Source of the DNA: Polytrichum commune
Taxonomy: Eukaryota; Streptophyta; Polytrichopsida; Polytrichales; Polytrichaceae
Direction of reading: 5' to 3'
Assembly: GCA_950295325.1 (NCBI GenBank)
Contig: OX485804.1
Location: forward strand, 3,036,001 to 3,100,000
DNA length: 64,000 nt
Positions 33,461-45,097 of the stretch are shown piece by piece. A model generated the notes under the pieces. That model did not search any database. It saw only the letters and a program-made list of their open reading frames with translations, and was not told where the DNA came from. The number at the start of each line of letters is the position of its first letter. The first letter of the stretch is position 1. The position numbers and the translations under genes are program-made.

Positions 33461-33847
33461 ACTACCGTACCTGCATGGCCAGTTCAGCAGAAAATAAGTC
33501 AGTTTGTGAGGTGCCGAAATATGTGATAAATACAAGGCCTCACTGCCCAAAGTTGATGAAATTCATGGATGAATTGCCGAAATAGATGAAATCAGCAGAC
33601 TGTGAACTATTTCATGAAAACATATTGTCTACAAAAATCACAGTATTTTTGAGCTTAAAGCATTAAGAGGAGGGATGAATGTAACAGAAATAACAAACTA
33701 CAGTTATAATGCTGAATTTTCTGTTAATACTGTTGATGGGTGTCGAATAATGATTAAAATATTGTTGTAATGGCAGAATGACCTTGCAGTAATTAAAATA
33801 ATTATTCGGCACTTAAGTGCCAAATTGGCCATGCAGGTACGGTAGTG
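33461..33847. mobile_element. 387-bp MITE, TIR ACTACCGTACCTGC
   Basis: ACTACCGTACCTGCATGGCC at the left is matched by its inverse at the right (ending GGTACGGTAGT). A subterminal word attattcggc is shared with the element nested at 52702-53646, so both belong to one family. I cannot define the target duplication. Confidence 0.75.
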
Positions 33848-34171
33848 CAAAATGGGCATGGTTAGGATTAGAGTGGCCTCCTGCCTAGTATGTTGCTAAA
33901 CGTCATGCATCATTGTTGTCTAGTTTCTTATTACAGAGCTCTTTCTATTTTGGTGTTAATGAAATTATTAATTTTTAAAAGTTAGTAGGGAATTCAGATA
34001 AGATGACAATTGCTAACTTGGGTAGGCAACACTAGAGATCTTTACACTCTAATTTCAAGAGTTCTTGAGAACATTTATATTTGTTTGGAGTTATAAGTTA
34101 TTATTTCATACCATCTATATTACTTAAACTCGTTGTATATATATTTTAAGCTCATATTTCTTATGTTTTTA

Positions 34172-34673
34172 GGGGCGGTTTACACTATGGACCAAGAGCC
34201 ATGACCATGAAATTCTAAAATCTGTGATTGGAGAGTAAAGTGCTCTTGGTCCCATTTGGCTTTACACTACCTTGAAAAAAGGAGAATGACCACTAACTTT
34301 GAGGTCCCCAAAAACTACTAAAATTTGCCATTTGGATAATGTGCCATGGTCCAACAGGTTTTCCGTTGAGGCGAGGCAAAATGCTCGACTCAACGGAAAT
34401 CAAGGGAGCCGTAAGGTTGAAAATCAGCCATTGGCCGAATTTTTTTTTTAATATTGTTTTTTCCCGAATTTTTTTGGGCATGTATTAAAAAAATAAGCAC
34501 CTTCACTTTTTGGTGTGTGGTCATTCCTCTTGGTCCACATTCGGTTTACACCTAGTGAAGGGCCCATGAACCATGAAAACTAATATTTTAGTAACTCGGA
34601 CCATGGAAGTCGTCCCACGCAAAATAGGCCTCTTACGTGGGACGACTTCATGGTCCATAGTGTAAACCGCCCC
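34172..34673. mobile_element. 502-bp PIF/Harbinger-like (Tourist) MITE
   Basis: Perfect ~23-bp terminal inverted repeats beginning GGGGCGGTTTACACTATG, flanked by TTA at 34169-34171 and 34674-34676, the duplication typical of PIF/Harbinger. An inner inverted repeat (ccatggaagtcgtcccacg at about 34603-34621 and its inverse at about 34635-34653) can form a hairpin. No coding capacity. Confidence 0.88.
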
Positions 34674-34676
34674 TTA

Positions 34677-35514
34677 TTATCCCTCGATAATACGACAACT
34701 TTACGCCGTTTGTCATAGTAATGAGAAGACGACACCTCAATAATATGATTTTTTTTTGTGTTTCCCAAACGTGTCACACTAAAGAGGGAGAGCAGTAGCT
34801 GGAGAGGGGTCAACAGGGTTGGGCTCTTACCCTGGTTCTTCCGGTTCTAACCCCAGCTAACAAGGATTCCATGTAGACTTGGAACTGAAAACCAAGACAC
34901 GGTACAATAAAAAACTCTACATGTGCTAAAGGGGGGTTGAGATTTAGCCTTTAGGGTCAAGTGGGCAGAGAGCCTTAACTTATACATGGCTCAGATTCAA
35001 CGTGAGAGCACATAACTTACTCGGGTCCCGAGTTCAACATTCGAGAAAAGTACAATCAAATTTGAAGACCCACACAATTGTAGTAGGTAGGCCATAGAGG
35101 CTAAATAATAATGCTATCATGCGGCTACCCACAAACTTGCCTTGTCATCGGATCCAATATTATCATCATCGGATCCCGGTCTTTAAAAGCACTTTCGTTA
35201 CTTCATTTCATTTCAGTGCCAATTGAGTCACTGTTGGGTGAGAGTTTCAAGTGACTCATTCAGAGCTTCCCAGGGTCCCTTCTTTCATGCAACGTCCAAC
35301 TCTCAATGTATATATATATTTTCTATACATACCGACAGGAGCCTCCGACGTTCAGGTGCACAGACTTGGACTTTTAGCTTGACAGTGGCGTGATCGCTGC
35401 CACTTCTAGAAAGCTTCCCGCATGAGTCCGGAATGAGAACATCTTCATACCTGATTTCATCGCTTAGGACATTATTTAAGTTGCTCATGAGTGCAAAATA
35501 CAAAGTTAGCAAAT
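34677..35514. other. Intergenic, nothing firm
   Basis: Contains a ggttctaacccc word near 34851 resembling a tRNA B box, but no A box at the right distance, so no SINE is claimed. A TATATATATAT run lies near 35309. Confidence 0.3.
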
Positions 35515-36995
35515 TCATCTTCCGAGAAACACTACTTAGAAAGCTTCAAGTTAGTGTTCAAGAATCAGTCTCCCATTGTGACATATTGTAGGGGGCTTGC
35601 TTAGTAGCTACGGTGTCTGTAAAGGTCGATTGATGGATACGGTTATCTTATCATTCGAGTGAGAAGTATATAAATCATCACCAGAAGTCGGTCACAAGCT
35701 CAATCTAGCAAGGTGTTTTCCCTTTTCTTTCTTTGTTTTTGATGGGTGGTTTGTCTTGATTTTGACATTTTGTGTAGTTGAGATGAACTAACCAATCCTT
35801 TCAGATTTGCTCTGTGTGTGTGTCTGTCTCTCTAGGCTCTAGCTTGACCAGTTCCAAACTCACCGAAACTCAATCAACAAAGCAGCTCACGACGTTATTT
35901 ATGTTGCTCATGAGTGCAAAGTTAGCAAATTCATTTCCGAGAAAGTCTACTTAGAAAGCTTCAAGTTAGTGTTCAAGAATGAGTCTCCCATTGTGAAATT
36001 ACAGGGGGCTTACTTAGTAGCTACGGTGTCTGTAAAGGTCGATTGATGGATACGGTTATCTTATACGGTTATCTTATCGTTCGAGTGAGAAGTGTATAAA
36101 TCATCATCACAAGTCCGTCACAGCCTCAACCTAGTATGGTGTTTTTTCCTATTCTTTCATGTTTTCTTAGGGTGGTTTGTCTTGATTTTGACATTTTTTG
36201 TAATTGAATTAACTAACTAATCCTCTCAGATTTCCTCCGTGCGTGTCTGCCTGTCTCTCCAGGCTCTACTTTTAACCAGTTCCAAGCTCACCGAAACTCA
36301 TTCAAAAAAGTGGCCACTTACGTAGGTTCTTCATTGTTAGAGCTCTCATACTTGTAGATCATCGGTGTCTATTCTCTTATAGACATCTCTGTGCTTCAGA
36401 TCAGAAATATTTTTAAGCCGGTAAACACTATCTTTAGTATGTACCTTTCTGATAGAATTCATATTTGAACAGATTCAGTGTCTATTGTCTTCCGTGCTAG
36501 AAATCTCTGTGGTTTCATAACATTCTTAAACCAGTTACACTTAATACCATTATATAAATCATCATCACAAGTCGGTCACTGCCTCAATCTAGCAAGGTGT
36601 TTTCCCTTTTCTTTCTTTATTTTTTTGGGTGGTTTGTCTTGATTTTGACATTTTGTGTAGTTGAGATGAACTAACCAATCCTTTCAGATTTGCTCCATGT
36701 GTGTGTTTGTCTCTAGTTTGACCAGTTCCAAGCTCACCAAAACTCAGGCAACAAAGCGGCCACTTAGGTAGGTATTTCATGGTTAGAGCTCTCATACTTG
36801 TGACTCATCGGTGTCTATTGTCTTCTAGAAGTCTTTGTGCTTCAGATCAGAAACATTCTTGAGCCGGTAAATACTATCTTTAGTATGTGCCTTTCTGATA
36901 GAATTCATATTTGAACAGGTTCAGTGTCTATTGTCTACCGTGCTAGAAATCTCTGTGGTTTCATAACATTCTTTAACCAGTTACACCTAATACCT
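35515..36995 (+). repeat. Triplicated promoter-like block
   Basis: A ~400-bp sequence at 35515-35890 recurs at 35920-36330 and in part at 36550-36780. Each copy has a TATAAATCATCA word (about 35670, 36095, 36554) followed by a conserved leader with ggtggtttgtcttgatttt and an AG-ended pyrimidine tract. A second unit (gagctctcatacttgt... to ...accagttacac) at 36338-36541 recurs at 36786-36986. No conserved coding exon follows, so these look like duplicated promoter/5' leader pieces whose gene is lost or unrecognised. Confidence 0.65.
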
Positions 36996-38900
36996 TTTCC
37001 GTTTTCTTATAAATTTCATGCTTGAACATCTGTGTGTATTGTGTTTGGTGCTAGGTATCTCTGTGCTTTCATAACATTCTTAACCTAGTACAAGTTTATT
37101 GCCTTGACCTTTTGAGATCTCTTGAAAGGACTGAACTTGCGATCCCATAATACAAGTTGAGGAGACTTTGAAAGTAGGTCATGCCATCAACTACTACATC
37201 TCTACACCAAGACCAAACAATTCGTAAAGTAGCTGCGTTTGATTGTTGTTATCATGTCTGTTTAAAATTTAACTAGTCGTATCGATTATGCTCTAGATCG
37301 GAAAATGACTTGCTCAAGGTGGTCTTCCTAAGTTTAAGATTTGGGTGGTTTATATATTCACAATAGGTTGTGCACTTTGATTCCTTGTCTTAAGAATGTT
37401 ATAGCAAGACTTGCTAACTTGATTAATATTGAGGTTTCCAAGAGGGCTGTTATTTGGTGGCACAAAATTGGTTATACAGATCATACACTACCATTCAAAC
37501 TCCCCACTCTGAGTGCTGAAGCTTGAAAGTTTGCTTTCTATGTTTGATTTAACCTATGGATCACTAAATTATTTCATAACCTTCCATTCTATCGACGCCA
37601 GTACAATATCTAATATGGAAAAACGCGACTAATATCACCTGCAGTCCTTATTGATTTTTAAGAAGTTTAAGAGTACAATCCGAGCTCCCAAAATTTCTTA
37701 GCTTCATCATCATGCAGGGAATTTTAGATAACCGGATCGTGTGTTACTCTCACATCAAATCAGGATCTCATCAGATACATTTAGCTGAACTACGCTCATC
37801 TTAAATCAATTCAATTAGATCATACCATAACCCTGTGCCAACCAGGTTGCACTTGAGCTAAATTCTGGCAAATGGCAAACCTTGCTCTTGCATTTTGTCT
37901 TCTGCCAACAAGGAACCTAGAAGTTGAAAGAGGGTTGTACTTTGGCCGACACCACATATGCGAGTGTGTTTTATGGCACTCAATCTCCTCATCTTGCAGA
38001 ACATCTACCTGATGTAGGTCAATATCTGAAGTTGTTCTCGTAGAAAGATATCATGTTTTGCTTTCTAGGTGTGTATAAGTTGCAAGATAATATTTGTATG
38101 CTTGATGGGGTACTATTGGAAGGTCAAATTAGGTGATGGACAATGATATTATATATGTGGAGAAGCTAGCTCTTAGGTTTGGCGACCTGAATTCCTGATG
38201 GAGTAGTAGTGCAAATCAGGAGTGAGGTTGAGGTGTGTCATATGGGCCTCAAGTTTCTTAGTTTCATATGTTAGCTCCTTTGTTTGTGTGATGTATTACA
38301 TCTTGTTTCGAAAGTAGGTAGAGTGACAAGTTGGTAATGGTTTTTAGGTGAGTTTATCGAATGTGTTTATGTGGAGGGATATATAATTTAGAGCCATGCT
38401 TGCTGACTCAAGAAGACATGCACAACAATTGTATAGTGTATTCGAGCTCTGTAGGTTGGGAGGACTTCAGAAGTATCTGGTTGAATGATTTGGTTTCAAG
38501 TTAAATCATCTAATGGGATGGTGCACATGTGGATTGTGATGCCAGGGTTGGCCAAAACCGATTTGGAGCGGTACTACGAGTTATTGGGGAAGTTGGTGAT
38601 TGGGTGACCGGCATAGTTTGAGTTCAAGGCGAAGGTAAGATATCAATATGCCACAAATATTCCGACTTACTTTCAAGGCGGACATGTAAAGGGTAGTAGA
38701 GGACTTTATTGGTATTGGAAGGTTTGCTTACAACTCTTTCTGTTCTTGAAAAGGTCTAACGTACATGACAACGCCTCAGGTGTAGTATATAATAACAACA
38801 ATGAGATTTCTTTTAAGTTTTGAGGATCCCTTTTGTGAGTTGTTCTAGAGCTCTGGAATCCATGTACTTGTAGATTTTTGAGAACCAGTGCATACTAACT
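36996..38900. other. Intergenic, no gene recognised
   Basis: AT-rich, no long ORF. 38365-38545 is the first copy of a decayed repeat that recurs at 41235-41415. Confidence 0.35.
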
Positions 38901-41900
38901 TCAAAGGTCTTCTTTGTCTTATCTTTGTCCACCAGTAGAGGAAACATTTTGAGCGGCCTTCAAAACGAACAAGAACTATTTACACCCTACAACACTCTTG
39001 AGTTATCCTTCAACTCAACTCGATGTTTGGTCGGGATTTGGTTGTTTTGCATACAACACCTTCCATATTCGGGTAAGTTTCGGTGCACTCTTGGAGGTAG
39101 TGAGGAGGTTTAAAGGAAAAGCTCTGCATCGGGTGTTTTTGAAGGTCATACTCATTCTGGCATGCCATCAGGAGGTGCTCGTCATTCACCTCCAAGGGTG
39201 CATCACAGTTGGAAAGAAAGTGTAATTTGATATTGTATGCAAATCAACCAGCGGAAAATCATCGGGAATCATCCCCCGACAAAAGGACCCTTCGAGTTAG
39301 AATTGCCGACCAAAAGTCAAGTTAGCATTTTCACGTTTTGTTGTTGCTAAAGTAACTTGAGTTCCATGTTTTTATTTTCTGACAACGCTGTGATTTCCAC
39401 TGCAGCTTCCAGAGACATCAGCAGACTCTGCCATAGCGGACTCCACCATGGTTTTGCTTACGTTGACAGCTTACAGATCAGTGGGGAGGCCGTTTACGGG
39501 GTTGTAGGATTTGGGCGGCAACTAGGTTTAAGTGGTGGTGGTGGTGATGTTCGGAGCTTTGCAGTTTGAAGGCTTTTTATGGTTTGTGGTGAATGGGGAG
39601 CTTTGGCAATATTGTTGCTGTAGATTTGAAGTGGTCATGTCATGTGGGCAGCAATGAGATGATGACGACAATGCTGGAAGTGTAGTTTGTAAGTTAGTTC
39701 AGGTCGGAGGAAGGAGGCATGGAGGCGAGTGGAGGTTTAGTGGCAGGGTTGCAATACTTCCGGAACTACGACCTGGTCGTCGTGATTCTTACATACTGAT
39801 GGGGTAACTTACATTCTCTCATTTTCGCATTTCCCTCAATCCCACATGTTTATTTTGCATGCACTTGGTCAAAGCAAGGCCGTCGTCTGCACACGCAAAC
39901 AAAGGATTGAAGGCAAGAAAATGTGAATGTGGGGCAGATGGTGAAGGAGAGAATTTAGAAAGGAGATGGGTACCTCCTCTCCTCTCCTCCATTACCCTCT
40001 GTAATGTTTTGATTTCCAGACATACACGTAGCGTTGGTCGTTGCCTCACACCACTTGAGGTCAAACCTAAGGTCGCAAGATCGGTGGGCCAAGATGTGCC
40101 TAAGATGGTGGAACTTTGTCTTTAAAGGTTGGTCTCTGCTTATTTTGGATTGAAACTCAAGTTCAAGCTTGTGTTCAAGTCAAGTCCGATAATTACAAGT
40201 TCAAGTTTTGGCTAGACGTTGAAAATCCTTTCAAAATAAGAAGGAACCAAGCCACTCTAACCATGTTACACACAAATAAAACGTTCATATTCTTTCACCT
40301 AGGCACACTGAACTTGCAAGCTTGCCCACCTTGAGCTCAAGATCCAAGTATGTGGCTGGCCCTTCACGCAAGTGACAGTGACTGATTAGTGATGGGTATG
40401 GTGAGAGAGATGGTTCTTTTGTTGCAATTCATTGCACTTGCATACCTGACAGTATGTGCAGGCTGCAGAGTAGGACTTTTATGCATGTATCTTGTAGTTA
40501 TGTCAGAGAACCTCCTTGCAATGGAAATATGTATGTGGTAAAGCTTCCTCTGACCAGGTTTTAGAGCAAAGAAGGCAACAAGAGTAGAAACGACAGACTT
40601 TATGTGTTCGATCTGCACACTAGTGTATTGTGCAAGCTTATGGCTAATATAAGCTGCTAGCACCAAATGAGAATATTATACTCGCTTTCATGTTGCCTCT
40701 GTCACCTACAAGGCAGGAGGCTCAGCTGTAGTATGTAAGATACAACGACGAGATTTTTCAAGAGCTTCGACGATCCCTTTCGTGAGTTTTTCTCTAGCTC
40801 TTGAATCCATGTACTTGTAGACTTTTGAGAATCACACACTTAAATCGAAGGTCGTCTTTGTCTCATCTTTGTCCACCAGTGGAGGAAACGTTTTGAGTGC
40901 CCATCAAAACGAACATGATTTACTTCCGCCGTGCAATGCACTTGAGTTATCCTTTTACTCAGCGAGACTTTTGGTTGGGAGTTGGTTGTTTTGCATACAA
41001 CACCTTCCATATTTTGTAAGTTTCGGTACATTCTTTGGAGGTAGTGAGGAGGACTGAACGGAAAACTTTCAATATTGGTTTATTGAGGGACTTGGATCGT
41101 TTGAATTGGGCGTATGTTTTTTGGCTGGTGTTGGCTGCCTTGCATGTGTAATGTTGTTTGAGTCTTTTTCAATGCAGATACAATGAATAGTTGGTAACAG
41201 TTTGCAAGTTAATTTATTAAGTGAGTGTTTATATGCAGGGATATATAACTTAGAGCCATGCTTGCCGACTCTGGGAAACATGAACAATAGTTGTATACTT
41301 TATTCGACCTTGCAGGTTGGGAGGACTTCAGAGTTATCTGGTTAGATGATTTTGTATTAGGTTAAATTGTCTCATGAGAGGTTGGACTTGTGGATGGTGA
41401 TGCCAGGGATTACAGAAAAAAGATTTGGAGCCTACTATGATTTTGTGCAATCAAAGTTGTGAATAGTATGGCCAGCGTAGTAACTAGTCAGGGCAAAATA
41501 AGATACCGATATACCATAAGGATTCCAATTCACTTTGAAGGCCGACAAGGTAACAATGGTATTGATTTCCAAGTTGGCCATGGTTGGTGAAATTTCTTGT
41601 GTAAGTATGTTAGAAGAATGGCCATTGGGAGCATTGTTTGAGCAGGTGATTTGCAACATCTGGTCACAGACCTCTGACCTTGAGTAGGAGCCATATAGTA
41701 AAGTGGACTGATATAATAACCTCAAAACTTTTGGCACCTGCAAGCAGTAATAACTGTAAAGTTTAGGAGCCTTTCCTGACAACCTGTGATTGCTTGGAGC
41801 TACTCTGTTTATCGTATTAAGTAACACCCTCTGAACAATATCACTTCACCTAACTTACATTGAAGCCTATGTACATTTTTATATGTTTTGGCAAGACGGT

Positions 41901-42890
41901 TACAATTAGTGTCAAAACGAAGGTTAAAGTAATACCCAAGGTGAGTTTACAAGTTGAGAAGATTCGATGTGCTTGGCAAATGCACCAAAGGTAGACGTGT
42001 TGTATTTGAATACTTTTATCTCTGCACCCACATCTTGTAGGATAGGAGACACATGCAAAAATTAGTGCAAGATGATTAGTACATTGGGATCATGCCCGTA
42101 TCCAATTTCTTTCAGAGCTCATAATAATATTTTGTTCATTATCAAATTGAAGATTATCGGTTAAATAGGCCCTCCCCCTCAATTATGTTGACTATTGAAT
42201 CTAGAATTGGTAGCATATTTTGAGCACGTAGTCCAACCTTTTCTTAACACATGTATGTTTGGTGTTTGTTCTAAGATTCACACCTAATTACACACCAGTT
42301 GCATATAGGTGTTCACATATTTGTTATGGTGGATCAATGTTGGTCTGCCTTACTCTCCTCCAAAGGACATGACCTACAATACAGAAGGCTCAGTTGTAGT
42401 TTTATATGAAACATGAGAAAATTCAAAAGCTATGATCATCCTTTTGTGAGTTGTGATGTAGCTATTGGAACAATATATGGACTTTTGACAATCACACACT
42501 CACGACAAAGATCGTCTTTGTCATATGTTATCCTTATCTACAATTCTATCCGTGTAGCTAACATTTTTAGTGACCTTGAGTATGATCAACAACTGGACTG
42601 TGCAACACACTTTCATGTTCATTTTTCGTTGATGTTATCATTTGTCAAACTCCCAGTTCATTTTCTGACAATGGTGTTGATCTCCAGGTTGGCCATGGTT
42701 GGTGTGTAAGTTGAAGATTGATGTTGAAGAATCTTGGAAGGGGAATGGCCATCGCGAGGTTCGTTTGGGCCGGTGAATTGCAACTCTTGGTCACATGTAT
42801 ACATGTAAGCTTGAATAGGAGCTACATAGTAATGTGAATTGAAATATTGACCTCCAAACCTTTTGGCAACTACACGAAGTAATTTCATCA
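38900..42890. repeat. Decayed local duplications (~1.6-1.9 kb spacing)
   Basis: The segment with gtctttgtcttatctttgtccaccagt, then tttgcatacaacaccttccatatt (38905-39110), recurs at 40848-41055 and faintly near 42490. The words tttctgacaa...tggtgttgatctccaggttggcc recur at about 39375, 41550 and 42660. Together with the 38365/41235 pair they indicate two or three diverged copies of a larger unit. Translations are broken in all copies; the source is unknown. Confidence 0.6.
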
Positions 42891-43978
42891 CTTAAAATCC
42901 CTTCTTGACATGTTTAAAACCGTGAAAGGTGATTCCTAGAGGTACATTGTTTATGATATTAAGTGTCACTGACTGAATAGTATCACTTAACTTCCATTGA
43001 AAAGTATGCATGTTTAGGGATATTGGGTATATGTTTTCAATTAGTGTTGAAACAAAAATGAAAGTGGAAGATGAAAGTGAAAGATGAAAGTGAGTACATA
43101 AGAAATTGGATCCAACTGTACCACATGAAGGCAATCACTTATGATAAATGTGTATCTTGTGTGTTAAATTAATCATTTTATACAAATATGAAGACCTCTC
43201 CCACTTGTGAGTGATCATTTTAAGCCTTTGATTTTAAGATCTTCAATTGATATTTAATACCATATGATTAATGGTTTTGGATGTGGCATTTTGAGGGACA
43301 TAGACAACTTGTTTTAATTGTTGGCGAATAGTTCATCACACAACGATTATAATTACTATATGAAACAATGTAGTGCTTTGAAATGTTTATCTTAGAGTCG
43401 AAGATTATCCTTCATGAATGTGATGCTTAGGGGTTTGCAAGGTTGATGAATAAGAGGCTAACTTTGAGCTTAGTTTGATTGGTGTTGATAGCAAGAGTTG
43501 TTAGTCGAAGTTTGGACTGGAGTTAAGTCTTAGTACATCTTTGGATTTACACAAAGGATAAAAGGTACACATCTTCAACCACATACCTTCATATTTGCAT
43601 GTGACATAGGAATATCAATGTGATTGCAATTAGTTTGGCATGCGATATGGCTCACTTGAGGTGCTCAATATTTATTAGAACCAAGATCAAATTTGATTAT
43701 GGTACTTATTGTACACTTGTAAACATGTTTCTACAATATAAACCAACACCAATGATTGTGTGACAACAACAATAAGGATAAAAGAAAGTCAACGGAGTGT
43801 TCATTGACATGGAAAATGACGTTGGCTTAAATTGAGAAACAAGATTTGGATGACCTTTAAATTGAGTTTTTTCTACACCTTCGGAAGTTATGTTCTGTTC
43901 CTTGACATCAAAATTTTGAAAACTTGTGAAATTTGTGATATAGGGTTTTGAAGATTTCCAATTGGCAATCATTGCATC
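42891..43978. other. Upstream region of the kinase-NLR gene
   Basis: AT-rich, with a GAAAGTGAAAGATGAAAGTG direct repeat at about 43060-43092. No clear TATA box or exon; the NLR promoter should lie here. Confidence 0.35.
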
Positions 43979-45097
43979 ATGGACGAGAACTTCATGCTAC
44001 TGTTGGTCCAATGCTCAACACAAATGAAGAAGTTGGTGCGAGGATCAAATTTGTTGAATGAAAACCAATGTTTGCACATGACAAACATATCATCTCTTCT
44101 TGTGGAGGGTATTCAAAGCATGGTGAAAACTTTGCATGGAAAGGTCAAGCTTGGATCAAGTATGGAGGATTTGTATCGAGTTATGAAGAGAGTTGAGGTA
44201 ATAATCCAAGATTGTGGTAAGGCTGATTGGGTTCATGCATCACTATGGCAAATGGACAATGAAGAAGAGTTTCGAGAGGTACTTGAAGAGTTGAGATGCA
44301 ATTTTGACACAATGTGTGGCCAATTTCAATCAATGGGTGTAAATGTACATGGCCTTCAAGAATCCATCAACTTTAGTCCAATCAAATTTTTGGAGGTGGA
44401 GAAAGACCAAAAGGCATTGATGTCCCGTTTGTTGGCACATATTCAAGCGACAAAAGAATCTCCTGAAGAGCAAGAGATTGTGAAGCATGCCTATAAGCGG
44501 TTGAAATGTCGAATGGATGGAGAAGGCGGGGAGTTGGATGCTGTTAATTTTCCCACATATCATTGGAGTCCTGAATTGACAACATCATTGGGCATTGGTA
44601 GTATTGGACAAGTATATATGACAAAGTGTTTTGGCCTAGACGTTGCAGCGAAGGTTTTTGAAAAGGTTGATGGTGAAGAAAATATCATTATGTCAAATGC
44701 AAATTATAGGAAGGAAGTGGGTGTTTTAGCAGGGTTGAGCCATCCCAATATTATTAAGTTCATTTGTTGTGGGGAAATCTTGGACAACCAAAAGTTTGGG
44801 AATTACATAGGGATGGAGAAAATGGACAAGAACCTCGCAGATCATTTGGACAACAAGACTTTGAGAAAATCTTATCTTGTTACCATTGATATTATAATGC
44901 AGATTGCAAGAGGTATGTTTTACCTTCACGACATGAATGTTGCTCATCGTGATTTGAAACCTGAAAATGTCCTTGTCAACTCTTGGGGGAACTCTAAGTT
45001 GGATAGGATGGGTTATGTGAAAGTGAAGTTGGCGGACTTCGGAATTGCAAAAATCGAAGCCAAGGATGTGTATGAGGAGCCAACTTGGGAAAGTTAG
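43979..45097 (+). pseudogene. Kinase-NB-ARC-LRR resistance gene, N-terminal and kinase part
   Basis: The ATG at 43979 opens 372 codons. Residues ~1-190 are helical and amphipathic, reminiscent of the HeLo/MLKL-type four-helix bundle ahead of some plant kinases (inference). A protein kinase domain follows: glycine loop GIGSIGQVY (~204), VAAKVF Lys, catalytic HRDLKPENVLV (~322) and DFG (~352). In the activation loop, around 45070-45095, the frame is lost through a net one-base deletion and TAG follows; the kinase continues in the next frame from about 45085. Kinase-NBS-LRR proteins are an immune-receptor class described in mosses. No intron signals are needed elsewhere. The lesion may be real or an assembly error. 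Confidence 0.88.

Noticed and set aside
34841-34990. Possible SINE from a tRNA B-box-like word
   Set aside because: No matching A box, no tail and no target duplication.
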